A stretch of DNA of 7,989 bases from Thermoplasmata archaeon (GCA_015522885.1 WALJ01000093.1:1-7989); one strand, 5' to 3'. Shown: positions 1-6,844, counted from the first letter of the stretch. Notes: generated by a model not told the origin, from the letters alone. Numbers and translations: made by a program.

Positions 1-1898
1 ACAGCAATCTCGAGATGGAGAACATGGCCGCCACGGAGAACTGGACCGGCAACGGAACGGCTGTAAATCCGTACAGAATAGAGTACTATGAGATAGATGG
101 AGACGGCCCGAACGGCGGATACTGCATATACATCGGAAATACCACCTACCATTTCGTGATTGCGAACAATTCACTGGGTTACGCGTGGAACGATACACCG
201 AGAGAGCCGTATTACCCGAACAGTGCGATAGTCCTTTACAATGTGACCGACGGGAAGGTGGAGAACAATAAGATGAACGTGTCCGCATTTTATGGAATAT
301 ATGCCGTCGGCATCAGCGGTGTGGATATCTCGGGCAACAGCATATTGGAATACTGGAACACCGGAATGCGCATCGCAGAATCTTCCAATGTTAACATCTC
401 GTACAACGACCTTCCCGGCACCGGAAACGGAGTGTACCTCCTTAACTCAAGCAGCTGTGATATAGCGCATAACACACTGGCCGAGGGAGACAACGGGATA
501 GTGCTGGAAAATTCTAGCTATGTCCAGCTATCATGGAACAGTATAAAGAATTACTCGATGGGCGTCGTCTTTGACAGCGGAGACAATGCGACCGTTAACA
601 TCACGATGGAGAGCAATTCGATGTACCGATGCGGTCTTATGATATGGGGCTGGCAGTACGAGCACTGGGCATCCCATAAGGTTGTGAACAACACCGTCAA
701 TGACAGACCCCTGATATTCTTCAACGGCGTATATGATTCCCAGATAAATTACACCATACAGGCTGGACAGATATATCTTGTAGACTGCCAAAATGTTTCA
801 GTTTCCAATCAGTTCATTGTCAGAGCCACGGTCGGAATATATGTGGCGGTGTCCTCCCAGGTAACGATAACCAACACGACGACGGGATACAACCAGTACG
901 GCATATATATGATCGGTTCCATAGGAAATCTGATATGGCACAACAACTTTGTGGGCAACATCAATCAGGCATGGGATGACGGAGGTGCAGGAAATAATGC
1001 GTGGAACAGCTCATATCCTTCAGGAGGAAATTACTGGGACGATTACACCGGCGTGGATAATTATTCGGGAGCGAATCAGGACCAAGCTGGAAGTGATGGA
1101 ATCGGAGACACGGCATATCCGGTAGCCGGCGGAAGCAGTGCGGACAATTATCCGCTGATGAAACCGACTCAGATAGTGATAGAGTACACTCCCGGCTGGC
1201 ACATGGTAGCCTTCCCGTGGCTTATCACACCAACAGACATAACGACAGCGCTCTCCAACGCTTCATGGGACAGGGCGATGGTATATCTCAATGGAACATG
1301 GCACACCTATAATGCGAACAGGGCGGCAAAGTACAACCTCGGGTTCCCGCTAATCGACAGGACAATGGGCCTATGGGTGAATTTCACGAATTACGGAACC
1401 ATAGTCGGAGAGTCTCCGATACATACAGGGAATATAACGATATACATCCATAAAGGATGGAATCTTGCGGAAGGCGCACTGATGTTCCAGGTACAGGAGT
1501 TCCTCCGAGGTGTGGAATACCTCTACGTGCAGAGCGCAAATCTCAGCAATCCGTTCGTCATGGACAATATAAGCGCGGACGAGAGCCTGATTCCCGGCAG
1601 AGCCTACTGGGTCTATGTAAAGTATGACTACACGATAACTATAGACACTGACGATTTCACCGTAAGCACCGCAAGGGGAATAATTCCGGCAAAATCGAAG
1701 ACAGCGCCGAACAATGGGATAGAGAGCGCTCCTCCCGCACCGTTATCCGCATCCGCAGCTCCGCCCGATTCGGAGAGCATATCTCAGAGCCAGCCTCAGA
1801 ACTATGGCGCTCCTCTCCTCATTCCGATTTTCGTCATTCTGGCAGCACTGGGAGCGAGCCGCATCGCATATACGGAGATGAAAAAGAGGAAAAGGTGA
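1..1898 (+). CDS. NosD-like right-handed beta-helix surface protein, 5' end outside window
   Basis: The frame is open to the left edge (first whole codon at 3), so the ATG at 15 is probably internal and the signal peptide lies upstream. Residues below count from that ATG. The opening has the pattern NWTGNGTAVNPYRIEYYEI followed by CIYIGNTTYHFVI, typical of archaeal NosD/pectate-lyase-like surface proteins. Residues about 60-345 form degenerate Asn-rich beta-helix coils (for example NSSSCDIAHNTL), ending in the family's NNF, GNYWDDY, DGIGDTAYP and DNYPLM blocks (about 310-382). Residues about 390-545 hold two related beta modules marked by GWHMVAFPW and GWNLAEGAL. A Pro/Ser/Ala-rich linker (about 560-598) leads to one transmembrane helix (about 600-618) and a basic tail. 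There are many N-x-S/T sites. It is probably exported and anchored outside the cell. No catalytic role can be assigned; true NosD acts in copper delivery to nitrous oxide reductase, but no nos genes are visible here. Confidence 0.85.
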   Translation, partial: SNLEMENMAATENWTGNGTAVNPYRIEYYEIDGDGPNGGYCIYIGNTTYHFVIANNSLGYAWNDTPREPYYPNSAIVLYNVTDGKVENNKMNVSAFYGIYAVGISGVDISGNSILEYWNTGMRIAESSNVNISYNDLPGTGNGVYLLNSSSCDIAHNTLAEGDNGIVLENSSYVQLSWNSIKNYSMGVVFDSGDNATVNITMESNSMYRCGLMIWGWQYEHWASHKVVNNTVNDRPLIFFNGVYDSQINYTIQAGQIYLVDCQNVSVSNQFIVRATVGIYVAVSSQVTITNTTTGYNQYGIYMIGSIGNLIWHNNFVGNINQAWDDGGAGNNAWNSSYPSGGNYWDDYTGVDNYSGANQDQAGSDGIGDTAYPVAGGSSADNYPLMKPTQIVIEYTPGWHMVAFPWLITPTDITTALSNASWDRAMVYLNGTWHTYNANRAAKYNLGFPLIDRTMGLWVNFTNYGTIVGESPIHTGNITIYIHKGWNLAEGALMFQVQEFLRGVEYLYVQSANLSNPFVMDNISADESLIPGRAYWVYVKYDYTITIDTDDFTVSTARGIIPAKSKTAPNNGIESAPPAPLSASAAPPDSESISQSQPQNYGAPLLIPIFVILAALGASRIAYTEMKKRKR

Positions 1899-1947
1899 GG
1901 GGGCGCTCTCCGCTCTCTGAAGTGCGCCATACCATATAACCACAAAC

Positions 1948-1955
1948 TTTTTAAG
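1948..1955 (+). promoter_or_regulatory. Candidate TATA box for the 19-codon ORF
   Basis: TTTTTAAG preceded by a short A-rich stretch resembles an archaeal TATA/BRE element. Its centre is about 26 bases upstream of the ATG at 1977, which is the spacing expected when transcription starts on the start codon itself. The T5 run could instead help end transcription of the surface-protein gene, whose stop lies 50 bases upstream. Confidence 0.4.
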
Positions 1956-1976
1956 AAAGTATGTGATTAAGCTCGT

Positions 1977-2036
1977 ATGGACCCGACGGAAACAAAGGAG
2001 ATCATCTTTTCAATCTATTTCAATAAACAGGTCTAG
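1977..2036 (+). CDS. Possible leaderless 19-codon ORF or truncated 5' gene remnant
   Basis: ATG at 1977 opens a 19-residue frame, MDPTETKEIIFSIYFNKQV, ending in TAG at 2034-2036. No Shine-Dalgarno motif is visible, but a TATA-like box lies at leaderless spacing. The peptide reads like the N-terminus of an ordinary soluble protein rather than random sequence, and it ends 6 bases before the 3' end of the convergent NYN gene. It could be the preserved start of a gene whose remainder was lost when the NYN gene arrived, a real micropeptide, or chance. I do not recognise a family. Confidence 0.3.
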   Translation: MDPTETKEIIFSIYFNKQV

Positions 2037-2042
2037 AGAAAA

Positions 2043-2576
2043 TCACCCAATCGGGCAGGAATCTATTATTTCTCTATCTATCTCAAAAGCTTCATCCACT
2101 ACCTCAAGAAGTTCATTGTGCACAGAATATTTCGAATAATAGAGCCGGACAAGAACGCCTGCATCCTTAGCGGCCTGAATGGCAGGAACGAAATCGCTGT
2201 CTCCCGCCACAATCACCGCAGTCGCTATCTGCCTGCCCCAGCTCAACCTAACAAGGTCCACGGCCAAGAGTATGTCCACTCTTTTCTGAACGAAATCATC
2301 ACCTCTTCTTGCTAGTTTTCCCAACCTTATCTCGAATCTTTTCAATTTTCTTAATCTCGCTATAAATTTGTCTGCCGATGAGTATCTCTTTCTTTCTTCT
2401 TCTGTAGGGGGGTTACTTTGGTAGGGCATCGCATAGTAATAATATGTTCTCAGGCGTTCATAGTCATCACACAAAAGAGTTGAAAATTTCTCAAAATCTA
2501 TCCTTGCCTCATTGAATTCTTTCTTCAAAACTACTTGTAGATATGCTCCATCAACGAATACAACGGCCCTTTCCAT
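2043..2576 (-). CDS. NYN-domain (PIN-like, LabA/DUF88 family) predicted ribonuclease
   Basis: This 177-residue single-domain protein has the NYN acidic signature: FVDGAYL with D9, QKRVDILLAVDLV with D101 and D107, and VAGDSDFVPAI with D126 and D128. The strands before D9 and D126 are hydrophobic, as in the PIN-like Rossmann fold. The YYYYAMPYQ and RFEIRLGKL blocks also match the small prokaryotic NYN group. Family members are predicted metal-dependent RNases. The substrate is unknown, and no partner or antitoxin gene is visible. No membrane segment or signal peptide is present, so it should be cytosolic. The ATG is supported by an AGGTGG motif 4 bases upstream. The gene is monocistronic and divergent from the helicase gene, with its own TATA box and a structured leader. 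Hand-counted GC is about 42.5% (227 of 534), against roughly 50% or more in sampled stretches of the flanking genes, which hints at separate ancestry. Confidence 0.85.
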   Translation of the reverse strand: MERAVVFVDGAYLQVVLKKEFNEARIDFEKFSTLLCDDYERLRTYYYYAMPYQSNPPTEEERKRYSSADKFIARLRKLKRFEIRLGKLARRGDDFVQKRVDILLAVDLVRLSWGRQIATAVIVAGDSDFVPAIQAAKDAGVLVRLYYSKYSVHNELLEVVDEAFEIDREIIDSCPIG

Positions 2577-2580
2577 ATAA

Positions 2581-2586
2581 CCACCT
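2581..2586 (-). promoter_or_regulatory. Shine-Dalgarno site of the NYN gene
   Basis: On the minus strand this reads AGGTGG, followed by 4 bases and the ATG. AGGTG can pair with the CACCU anti-Shine-Dalgarno core. It fixes the start and contrasts with the helicase and MFS genes, which have GTG starts and no such motif. Confidence 0.6.
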
Positions 2587-2593
2587 ATTTTAG

Positions 2594-2621
2594 CCTACCG
2601 TCCCCCGAAGGGAACGGCAGG
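2594..2621 (-). promoter_or_regulatory. Strong UUCG-capped hairpin in the NYN mRNA leader
   Basis: In the minus-strand transcript the arms CCUGCCGUUCCC and GGGGACGGUAGG pair over all 12 positions (10 Watson-Crick, 2 G-U) around a UUCG loop closed by C-G, the exceptionally stable cUUCGg tetraloop. Read from the plus strand, the two wobble pairs become A-C mismatches and the loop becomes CGAA, so the structure is optimal only in NYN mRNA. It lies 7 bases upstream of the Shine-Dalgarno motif and about 12 bases inside the predicted transcript start. It could block the ribosome, stabilise the 5' end, or be bound by the NYN protein or another factor. The fold is visible; the role is inference. Confidence 0.7.
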
Positions 2622-2655
2622 GAGTATTTTACAATAATACCTCTATAACTGCCCA

Positions 2656-2663
2656 TATTTAAA
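2656..2663 (-). promoter_or_regulatory. Predicted TATA box of the NYN gene
   Basis: The minus strand reads TTTAAATA, a good archaeal TATA box. Initiation about 26 bases downstream would fall near 2633, giving a leader of roughly 57 bases that contains the hairpin and the Shine-Dalgarno site. A weaker TATA-like stretch, GTTATAGA (2642-2649), would start transcription inside the hairpin and is less likely. Confidence 0.5.
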
Positions 2664-2706
2664 CATATCGGCGCATTCGGCATGTTTTCAGTCAGAAGAT
2701 AGTGTC

Positions 2707-2756
2707 GGGAGCGAGCTGCATCGCATATATGGATAGAAAGAGGAGGGGAAGGTGAG
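2707..2756 (+). pseudogene. Remnant of a second copy of the surface-protein gene 3' end
   Basis: These 50 bases align without gaps to 1850-1899, the end of the surface-protein gene, with 41 of 50 identical by hand count and 25 of the first 27 identical. In frame the remnant reads GASCIAYMDRKRRGR plus TGA, against GASRIAYTEMKKRKR plus TGA. The length and stop position match exactly, and the basic tail after the membrane helix is kept. The hydrophobic helix that should precede it is missing: upstream in the same frame there is only unrelated sequence back to a TAA at 2660-2662. It is therefore a broken 3' fragment of a paralogue or a partial duplication. Confidence 0.65.
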
Positions 2757-2773
2757 TTACCCCACCAAACCGA

Positions 2774-2792
2774 TTATTTCTTATTTTGTTTT
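2774..2792 (+). terminator. T-rich tract, possible archaeal terminator
   Basis: Fifteen of 19 bases are T, starting 18 bases after the stop codon of the gene remnant. Archaeal termination often uses T-rich tracts in the non-template strand, so this may be the surviving terminator of the lost gene. It might instead contribute to the helicase promoter, which I could not locate clearly: the other candidate, TTTAAC at 2817-2822, is only about 20 bases before the GTG at 2840, too close for the usual spacing. Confidence 0.3.
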
Positions 2793-2839
2793 CCAACGCA
2801 GCCACGGCAAAACTCCTTTAACCAGAGCCATTTTACTCC

Positions 2840-5578
2840 GTGCCCTCTTCCATACTGCACCCTCAGGTGCGGAGCGCTGCCGAAAAGCTCGGCATACTGG
2901 AAGCCACCGAGGCCCAGAAAGCAGCATTCGAGCCGATACTTCGGGGAAAGAATGTCCTTCTGATAGCGCCGACAGGAATGGGAAAGACGGAGGCCGCGAT
3001 GCTGCCTGTCTTCTCGAAGCTTGTTGAAGATAAGAGAAGGATTGGCGTGATATACGTGACTCCGTTGAGAGCGCTCAACAGGGACATGCTGAAAAGGCTG
3101 AGAGAGTTCGGGAAGGAGCTGGACATAAGGATATCGGTGAGGCACGGCGATACAACGCAGAAGGAGCGCAGGATGCACATCAAAGAGCCTCCGAACGTTA
3201 TGATAACGACTCCCGAAACACTGCAGATAATGCTCATAGGCTCGAAGCTGAGGGAGCTTCTGAAGAATGTCAGGTATGTCATAGTGGATGAAATTCATGA
3301 GCTTGCGGACAACGAGAGGGGAGCGCAGTTGTCCGTCGTTCTGGAAAGGCTCGTTGAGGTGGCCGGGGAATTTCAGAGAATCGGACTTTCCGCCACGGTG
3401 GGAGACCCCGAAGAAATAGGAAAATTTCTTGTCGGTAAGGGCAGGGATGTGAAGATCGTCGATGTCTCCCGCATCCGGAAGATGGAGATAGACGTGGAGA
3501 TGCCACTGCCGGATGAAGAGGACGAAAAGGTTGCTGCCGTGCTTTCTTCCGAGCCGGAGTGGGCCGCATGTCTGAGAAGGGGCAGAGCGATTATCGATGA
3601 ATCCGAGGCAAGCCTTTTCTTCGTGAATACCAGAGAAACGGGTGAAAAACTGGCGCTCCAATACTCGATGCTGGGATATGAAGATATCGAACTGCACCAC
3701 GGCTCGCTTGCAAAGGATGTGAGGATAGAGGTGGAAAATCGCTTCAAGAACGGGGAGCTGAAGGCCCTTATCTGCACTTCATCTCTGGAACTCGGCATAG
3801 ATGTCGGCAGAGTTGATAGGGTGATACAGTTCAATTCTCCCCGGTCGGTATCCAGAATGGTGCAGCGAGTCGGCCGCTCCGGTCACAGCATGGAAAAGAT
3901 GCCAAAAGGCACTGTCATAGCGGTTAATGAGGACGAGTTCGCAGAAGGCGCTGTCATAGCCGAAAAGGCCGTGAAAGGAGAGGTTGAAAGCAAAACCGTC
4001 AGAAAGAACCCTCTCAGCGTTCTGGCCAATCAGATAACCTCCATCGTGGTGGAGAGAAGGGATGTTAGTGCCGATGAAATATACTCGTTAGTAAAAAGAG
4101 CGCATCCTTTCACGGAGCTTGAAAGAGAGGAATTCGATTCGGTCGTCAATCAACTTGTTGAGATAAGGCAGATATGGCGCAGCGGGGAAAGGCTCAGCAG
4201 GGGAAGGAACTCGAGAAAATATTTTTACGACAACATATCCATGATATCCGACGAGCGCTCCTACTGGGTAGTTGACATAGGAACCAGAAAAAGGGTGGCG
4301 AAGCTGGATGAAAAGTTCGTTGCCGCCTACATAGAACCATTCTCGATATTCATAGTCAGAGGAAAGGCGTGGAGGGTCGTGGATATGGACGAAGAGAGCA
4401 TACTTGCGGAGCCTGTGGGAGACCTCGGCAGCATACCATCATGGAGCGGAGAGGACCTGCCGGTGCCTTTCGAGGTCGCCAGAGAGGTCGGAAGGCTCAG
4501 AAGAATCAGGGATTTCTCGCATTATTCCGTGAGAAAAGAGGATGCCGGGAGATACATAAAATGGCTGGAGGATGCGGAGAAAGGCGGGGCAATCGTGGCA
4601 ACGGACAGAAGGCTCGTCATCGAGGAAGGGGATGGAATCGTGATAAACGCATGCTTCGGAACGAATGTCAATCTCACGCTTTCACACATACTCAGCACCC
4701 TTCTGTCAGCGAGATACGGGGCGAGCATCAATACAGGTACAGACCCCTATCGGATAATGATACAGGCAGCCTTCCCTCTCGGAGGCAGGGACATAATCGC
4801 AACGCTAGACAGGATAAAGCCGGACACGTTGGAGGCTCTTCTGAGAATCGTTCTTAAGAATTCCGAGCCGTTCAAATGGCGCTTCCTGTATTCAGCTAAG
4901 AAGTTCGGAATCATCGAAAAGGGGGCGGATATGCGCAGCATAAGAATCGACAGGTTGATAGAGCTCTACAGAGGAACGCCTGTTTTCGAGGAAGCAATGA
5001 GAATGACACTCTGGAAGGACATGGATATGGACAACACGAGAAGGATACTCGATATGATAAAAAGCGGGGAAATCGAGGTTGTGAGGGCAAGGCTCTCTGA
5101 GATAGGCAGGATGGGTCTCAGGCAGAAAGGCGGTGCCGTGCTACCTTCGAAACCGAGCATGGAGATACTGAAATCCGTGAAAAAGAGGATAGAGCGCACG
5201 GAGATAAGGCTTATCTGTCTCAATTGTGGGAACATATGGCGGTCTGCGGTCTCGGATGTGCATGACGGTATGCAGTGCAACAGATGCGGGGGAAGCATGG
5301 TTGCCATGATAAGACCGTACCAGAAGGAATTTCAGGAGATAATAAAGAAGAAAAATCCCGGACCGGAAGAACTGAAGAGGATAAGGTGGCTGGTGAAGAG
5401 CGCTGAAATAATCAAGTACCACGGGCACGATGGTGCGATGCTTCTTGCAGGGAGGGGCATAGGTCCTGATACCGCTAACAGGATACTGAGCAGGTATCAC
5501 AGGGATGAGTGGGAACTTCTCGGAGACATCCTCAAGGCGGAGATAAACTATGCCAAAACGAAGAGGTTCTGGGACTGA
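2840..5578 (+). CDS. lhr: Lhr-family SF2 ATP-dependent helicase
   Basis: The 912-residue protein has the full Lhr layout. RecA domain 1 (about 15-205) has a Q-motif-like TEAQ, Walker A APTGMGKT (43-50), TPLRALN, TTPETL, Walker B DEIHE (150-154) and SAT (184-186). RecA domain 2 (about 240-380) has FVNTRE, HHGSL, TSSLELGIDVG (313-323) and QRVGRSGH (342-349). A winged-helix region follows at about 385-475, then the Lhr core with the WSGEDLPVPFEVAREVG block (535-551). The C-terminus carries a four-cysteine zinc-binding pattern (C793, C796, C813, C816) and a helix-hairpin-helix-like AGRGIGPDTANRIL (870-883). Lhr proteins translocate on single strands and unwind DNA or RNA:DNA hybrids, with roles proposed in repair and RNA metabolism. 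The start is GTG; an in-frame TAA at 2819-2821 rules out a longer product, and no Shine-Dalgarno motif is seen. The archaeal aLhr1/aLhr2 subgroup is not resolved here. The gene appears intact and is transcribed alone. Confidence 0.95.
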   Translation: MPSSILHPQVRSAAEKLGILEATEAQKAAFEPILRGKNVLLIAPTGMGKTEAAMLPVFSKLVEDKRRIGVIYVTPLRALNRDMLKRLREFGKELDIRISVRHGDTTQKERRMHIKEPPNVMITTPETLQIMLIGSKLRELLKNVRYVIVDEIHELADNERGAQLSVVLERLVEVAGEFQRIGLSATVGDPEEIGKFLVGKGRDVKIVDVSRIRKMEIDVEMPLPDEEDEKVAAVLSSEPEWAACLRRGRAIIDESEASLFFVNTRETGEKLALQYSMLGYEDIELHHGSLAKDVRIEVENRFKNGELKALICTSSLELGIDVGRVDRVIQFNSPRSVSRMVQRVGRSGHSMEKMPKGTVIAVNEDEFAEGAVIAEKAVKGEVESKTVRKNPLSVLANQITSIVVERRDVSADEIYSLVKRAHPFTELEREEFDSVVNQLVEIRQIWRSGERLSRGRNSRKYFYDNISMISDERSYWVVDIGTRKRVAKLDEKFVAAYIEPFSIFIVRGKAWRVVDMDEESILAEPVGDLGSIPSWSGEDLPVPFEVAREVGRLRRIRDFSHYSVRKEDAGRYIKWLEDAEKGGAIVATDRRLVIEEGDGIVINACFGTNVNLTLSHILSTLLSARYGASINTGTDPYRIMIQAAFPLGGRDIIATLDRIKPDTLEALLRIVLKNSEPFKWRFLYSAKKFGIIEKGADMRSIRIDRLIELYRGTPVFEEAMRMTLWKDMDMDNTRRILDMIKSGEIEVVRARLSEIGRMGLRQKGGAVLPSKPSMEILKSVKKRIERTEIRLICLNCGNIWRSAVSDVHDGMQCNRCGGSMVAMIRPYQKEFQEIIKKKNPGPEELKRIRWLVKSAEIIKYHGHDGAMLLAGRGIGPDTANRILSRYHRDEWELLGDILKAEINYAKTKRFWD

Positions 5579-5585
5579 CTGGGGC

Positions 5586-6803
5586 TTATGTGAACATCTC
5601 CCTGTTCTTCTTTTTCGAAAAGAATGCCGCGGAAAATACAACCACAGAGAATCCGACGGTGAACATCACCTCTCGAACTCCAAAAAGGTCAGCCGCGATG
5701 GACTCCACAGCCATTGAACTCAGGCTTGCTATCTGCATTATCGCTCCGAAGGTTCCGAAAACTCTTCCTCTGATGGTATCGGGCACCGCCTCCTGAAGAA
5801 GGGTGGTGAGAGGAGTGCTGAAGAACACCGTGCCTATTCCGAAAAAGGCCATCGCCTGAAATGCCACGAAAGGATATGGAAATAGCACAAGCACCGATGC
5901 TGTGGAACCTATTGTCAGGGATGCACCCAAAACCATGTTCTTTTTCGAAAATGCAGCACCGACAATCCCGATGACAAGCGATGCCAGAAGTGAGCTGATG
6001 CCCTGCATGCTCATGAGTATGCCGAGATTGAAAAGCCCCATATTCAGGATGTCTCTTATGAATATCATAAAAAGAGGGTCGAATCCGCCGAAGAAGAGAA
6101 CAAGAACGAATACGAATATCATTATCGTTCTGACAACCGGATTTTTCATGGAGAACCTTATTCCGTCTGCCGTTTCTTTCCAGAGATTTCTCTCGCTCTT
6201 CTTTCTGTCTTTCATTCCTTTTATCGCTCCGCTGTAGCGCATCAGGAAGATGAAAAATGCGGAGATAAAGAAGGAAAGCCCGTCGAAGAGAAATACGGAA
6301 TCTATACCGAAGATGCCTACCAGAGCTGCGCCTATGGCCGGCCCGAGTATTGCGGAAAGCATGTATGTCGTCTGAGAGAAAGAGTTGGCGGAGAGCAGGA
6401 TATCCTTTTCCACGATATCCGGGATGATGGCGCTCTGCGCCGGATAAAAAAAGCGTGAGACAGTGGCAAGCATGAATATCGACGCGTAGATGTACCAGAG
6501 CTGCGCATAGAATATGAGAGAAAGAACGATGAGGCCCCGAAGGATGTCAGCCATCATCATCGTGTGCTTTCTGTTCCATCTGTCCACATAAGTTCCTGCG
6601 ATGGGGCCGAAAATCAGGGTGGGGATTGCCATCATAACCATGAGCAGGCCGAGGTATCCTGCATCCAGCCTCATCCTGAACAGGATTATCGCCATCAATC
6701 CCATATAGAAGAAATTGTCACCGAAGTTCGAGATTAACTGCCCTGTCCAGAGCTTGAGAAAATCTCCTCGAAATACCTTGGATATGTTGGAATTAGAGAG
6801 CAC
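5586..6803 (-). CDS. MFS transporter, probable drug-type exporter (MFS_3-like)
   Basis: This 405-residue integral membrane protein has about 12 hydrophobic segments, the usual number and length for the major facilitator superfamily. The loop between helices 2 and 3 carries the MFS motif A variant GPIAGTYVDRWNRK (66-79, with D74, R75 and R78). PAQSAIIPDIV (121-131) and the late-loop PDTIRGRVFG (341-350) are characteristic of the EntS/macrolide-efflux-like MFS_3 group. A basic central loop (about 191-222) separates the two six-helix halves. It probably exports a small hydrophobic compound using the proton gradient; the substrate cannot be read from sequence. The start is GTG (minus-strand 6803-6801), supported by a TATA box at leaderless spacing. 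The gene ends 7 bases from the convergent helicase stop. A 41-base gap separates it from the upstream membrane-protein gene on the same strand, so read-through is possible in addition to its own promoter. Confidence 0.9.
   Translation of the reverse strand: MLSNSNISKVFRGDFLKLWTGQLISNFGDNFFYMGLMAIILFRMRLDAGYLGLLMVMMAIPTLIFGPIAGTYVDRWNRKHTMMMADILRGLIVLSLIFYAQLWYIYASIFMLATVSRFFYPAQSAIIPDIVEKDILLSANSFSQTTYMLSAILGPAIGAALVGIFGIDSVFLFDGLSFFISAFFIFLMRYSGAIKGMKDRKKSERNLWKETADGIRFSMKNPVVRTIMIFVFVLVLFFGGFDPLFMIFIRDILNMGLFNLGILMSMQGISSLLASLVIGIVGAAFSKKNMVLGASLTIGSTASVLVLFPYPFVAFQAMAFFGIGTVFFSTPLTTLLQEAVPDTIRGRVFGTFGAIMQIASLSSMAVESIAADLFGVREVMFTVGFSVVVFSAAFFSKKKNREMFT
5605..5615 (+). terminator. Possible terminator of the helicase transcript
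   Basis: TTCTTCTTTTT lies 27 bases after the helicase stop codon, inside the 3' end of the convergent MFS gene. A pyrimidine-rich T tract at this place suits archaeal termination. However, it also encodes Lys codons of the MFS tail, so the composition may be coding-driven. Confidence 0.3.
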
Positions 6804-6822
6804 AAAAGGGGAATGAAGAGGA

Positions 6823-6831
6823 ATATAAAAA
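6823..6831 (-). promoter_or_regulatory. TATA box of the MFS gene
   Basis: The minus strand reads TTTTTATAT with its centre about 24 bases upstream of the GTG start, and no Shine-Dalgarno motif lies between them (the intervening sequence ends in CCCCTTTT). This fits a leaderless mRNA beginning at or next to the GTG. It lies in the 41-base gap after the upstream gene's stop. Confidence 0.55.
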
Positions 6832-6844
6832 CATAAGTCCGATT

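Noticed and set aside
1902..1928. Inverted repeat GGCGC...GCGCC just after the surface-protein stop, as a possible hairpin terminator.
   Set aside because: Only 5 bp with a 17-base loop and no adjoining T run; too weak.
2043..2576. NYN gene as the toxin of a toxin-antitoxin pair.
   Set aside because: No adjacent co-directional small gene with a DNA-binding fold; the only nearby small ORF is convergent and probably truncated.
1932..2584. Exact 12-base direct repeat CCATATAACCAC at 1932-1943 and 2573-2584, bracketing the 19-codon ORF and the NYN gene.
   Set aside because: One or two exact 12-mers are expected by chance in 8 kb, and the right copy overlaps the NYN start codon and Shine-Dalgarno site. 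Not enough to call target-site duplications.
2752..2800. A GTG-started frame at 2752 whose first residues (MSYPTKPIISYFVF) loosely resemble the 19-codon ORF, suggesting a duplicated gene start.
   Set aside because: The match needs a gap and the ungapped nucleotide identity is only about 40% over 35 bases; the frame then runs into the helicase gene out of frame.
2774..3834. Long minus-strand frames (up to 308 codons) opposite the helicase gene.
   Set aside because: They lie antisense to a clear Lhr helicase, have no recognisable domains, and reflect codon bias of the real gene.
4369..4857. Plus-strand 162-codon frame inside the helicase gene.
   Set aside because: Out-of-frame shadow of the helicase, rich in Arg/Gly/His as expected from a shifted purine-rich coding sequence.
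5608..5951. Exact 14-base repeat TTCTTTTTCGAAAA at 5608-5621 and 5938-5951 in the MFS gene.
   Set aside because: Both encode the same short FSKK-type basic loop after a hydrophobic helix; explained by coding sequence.
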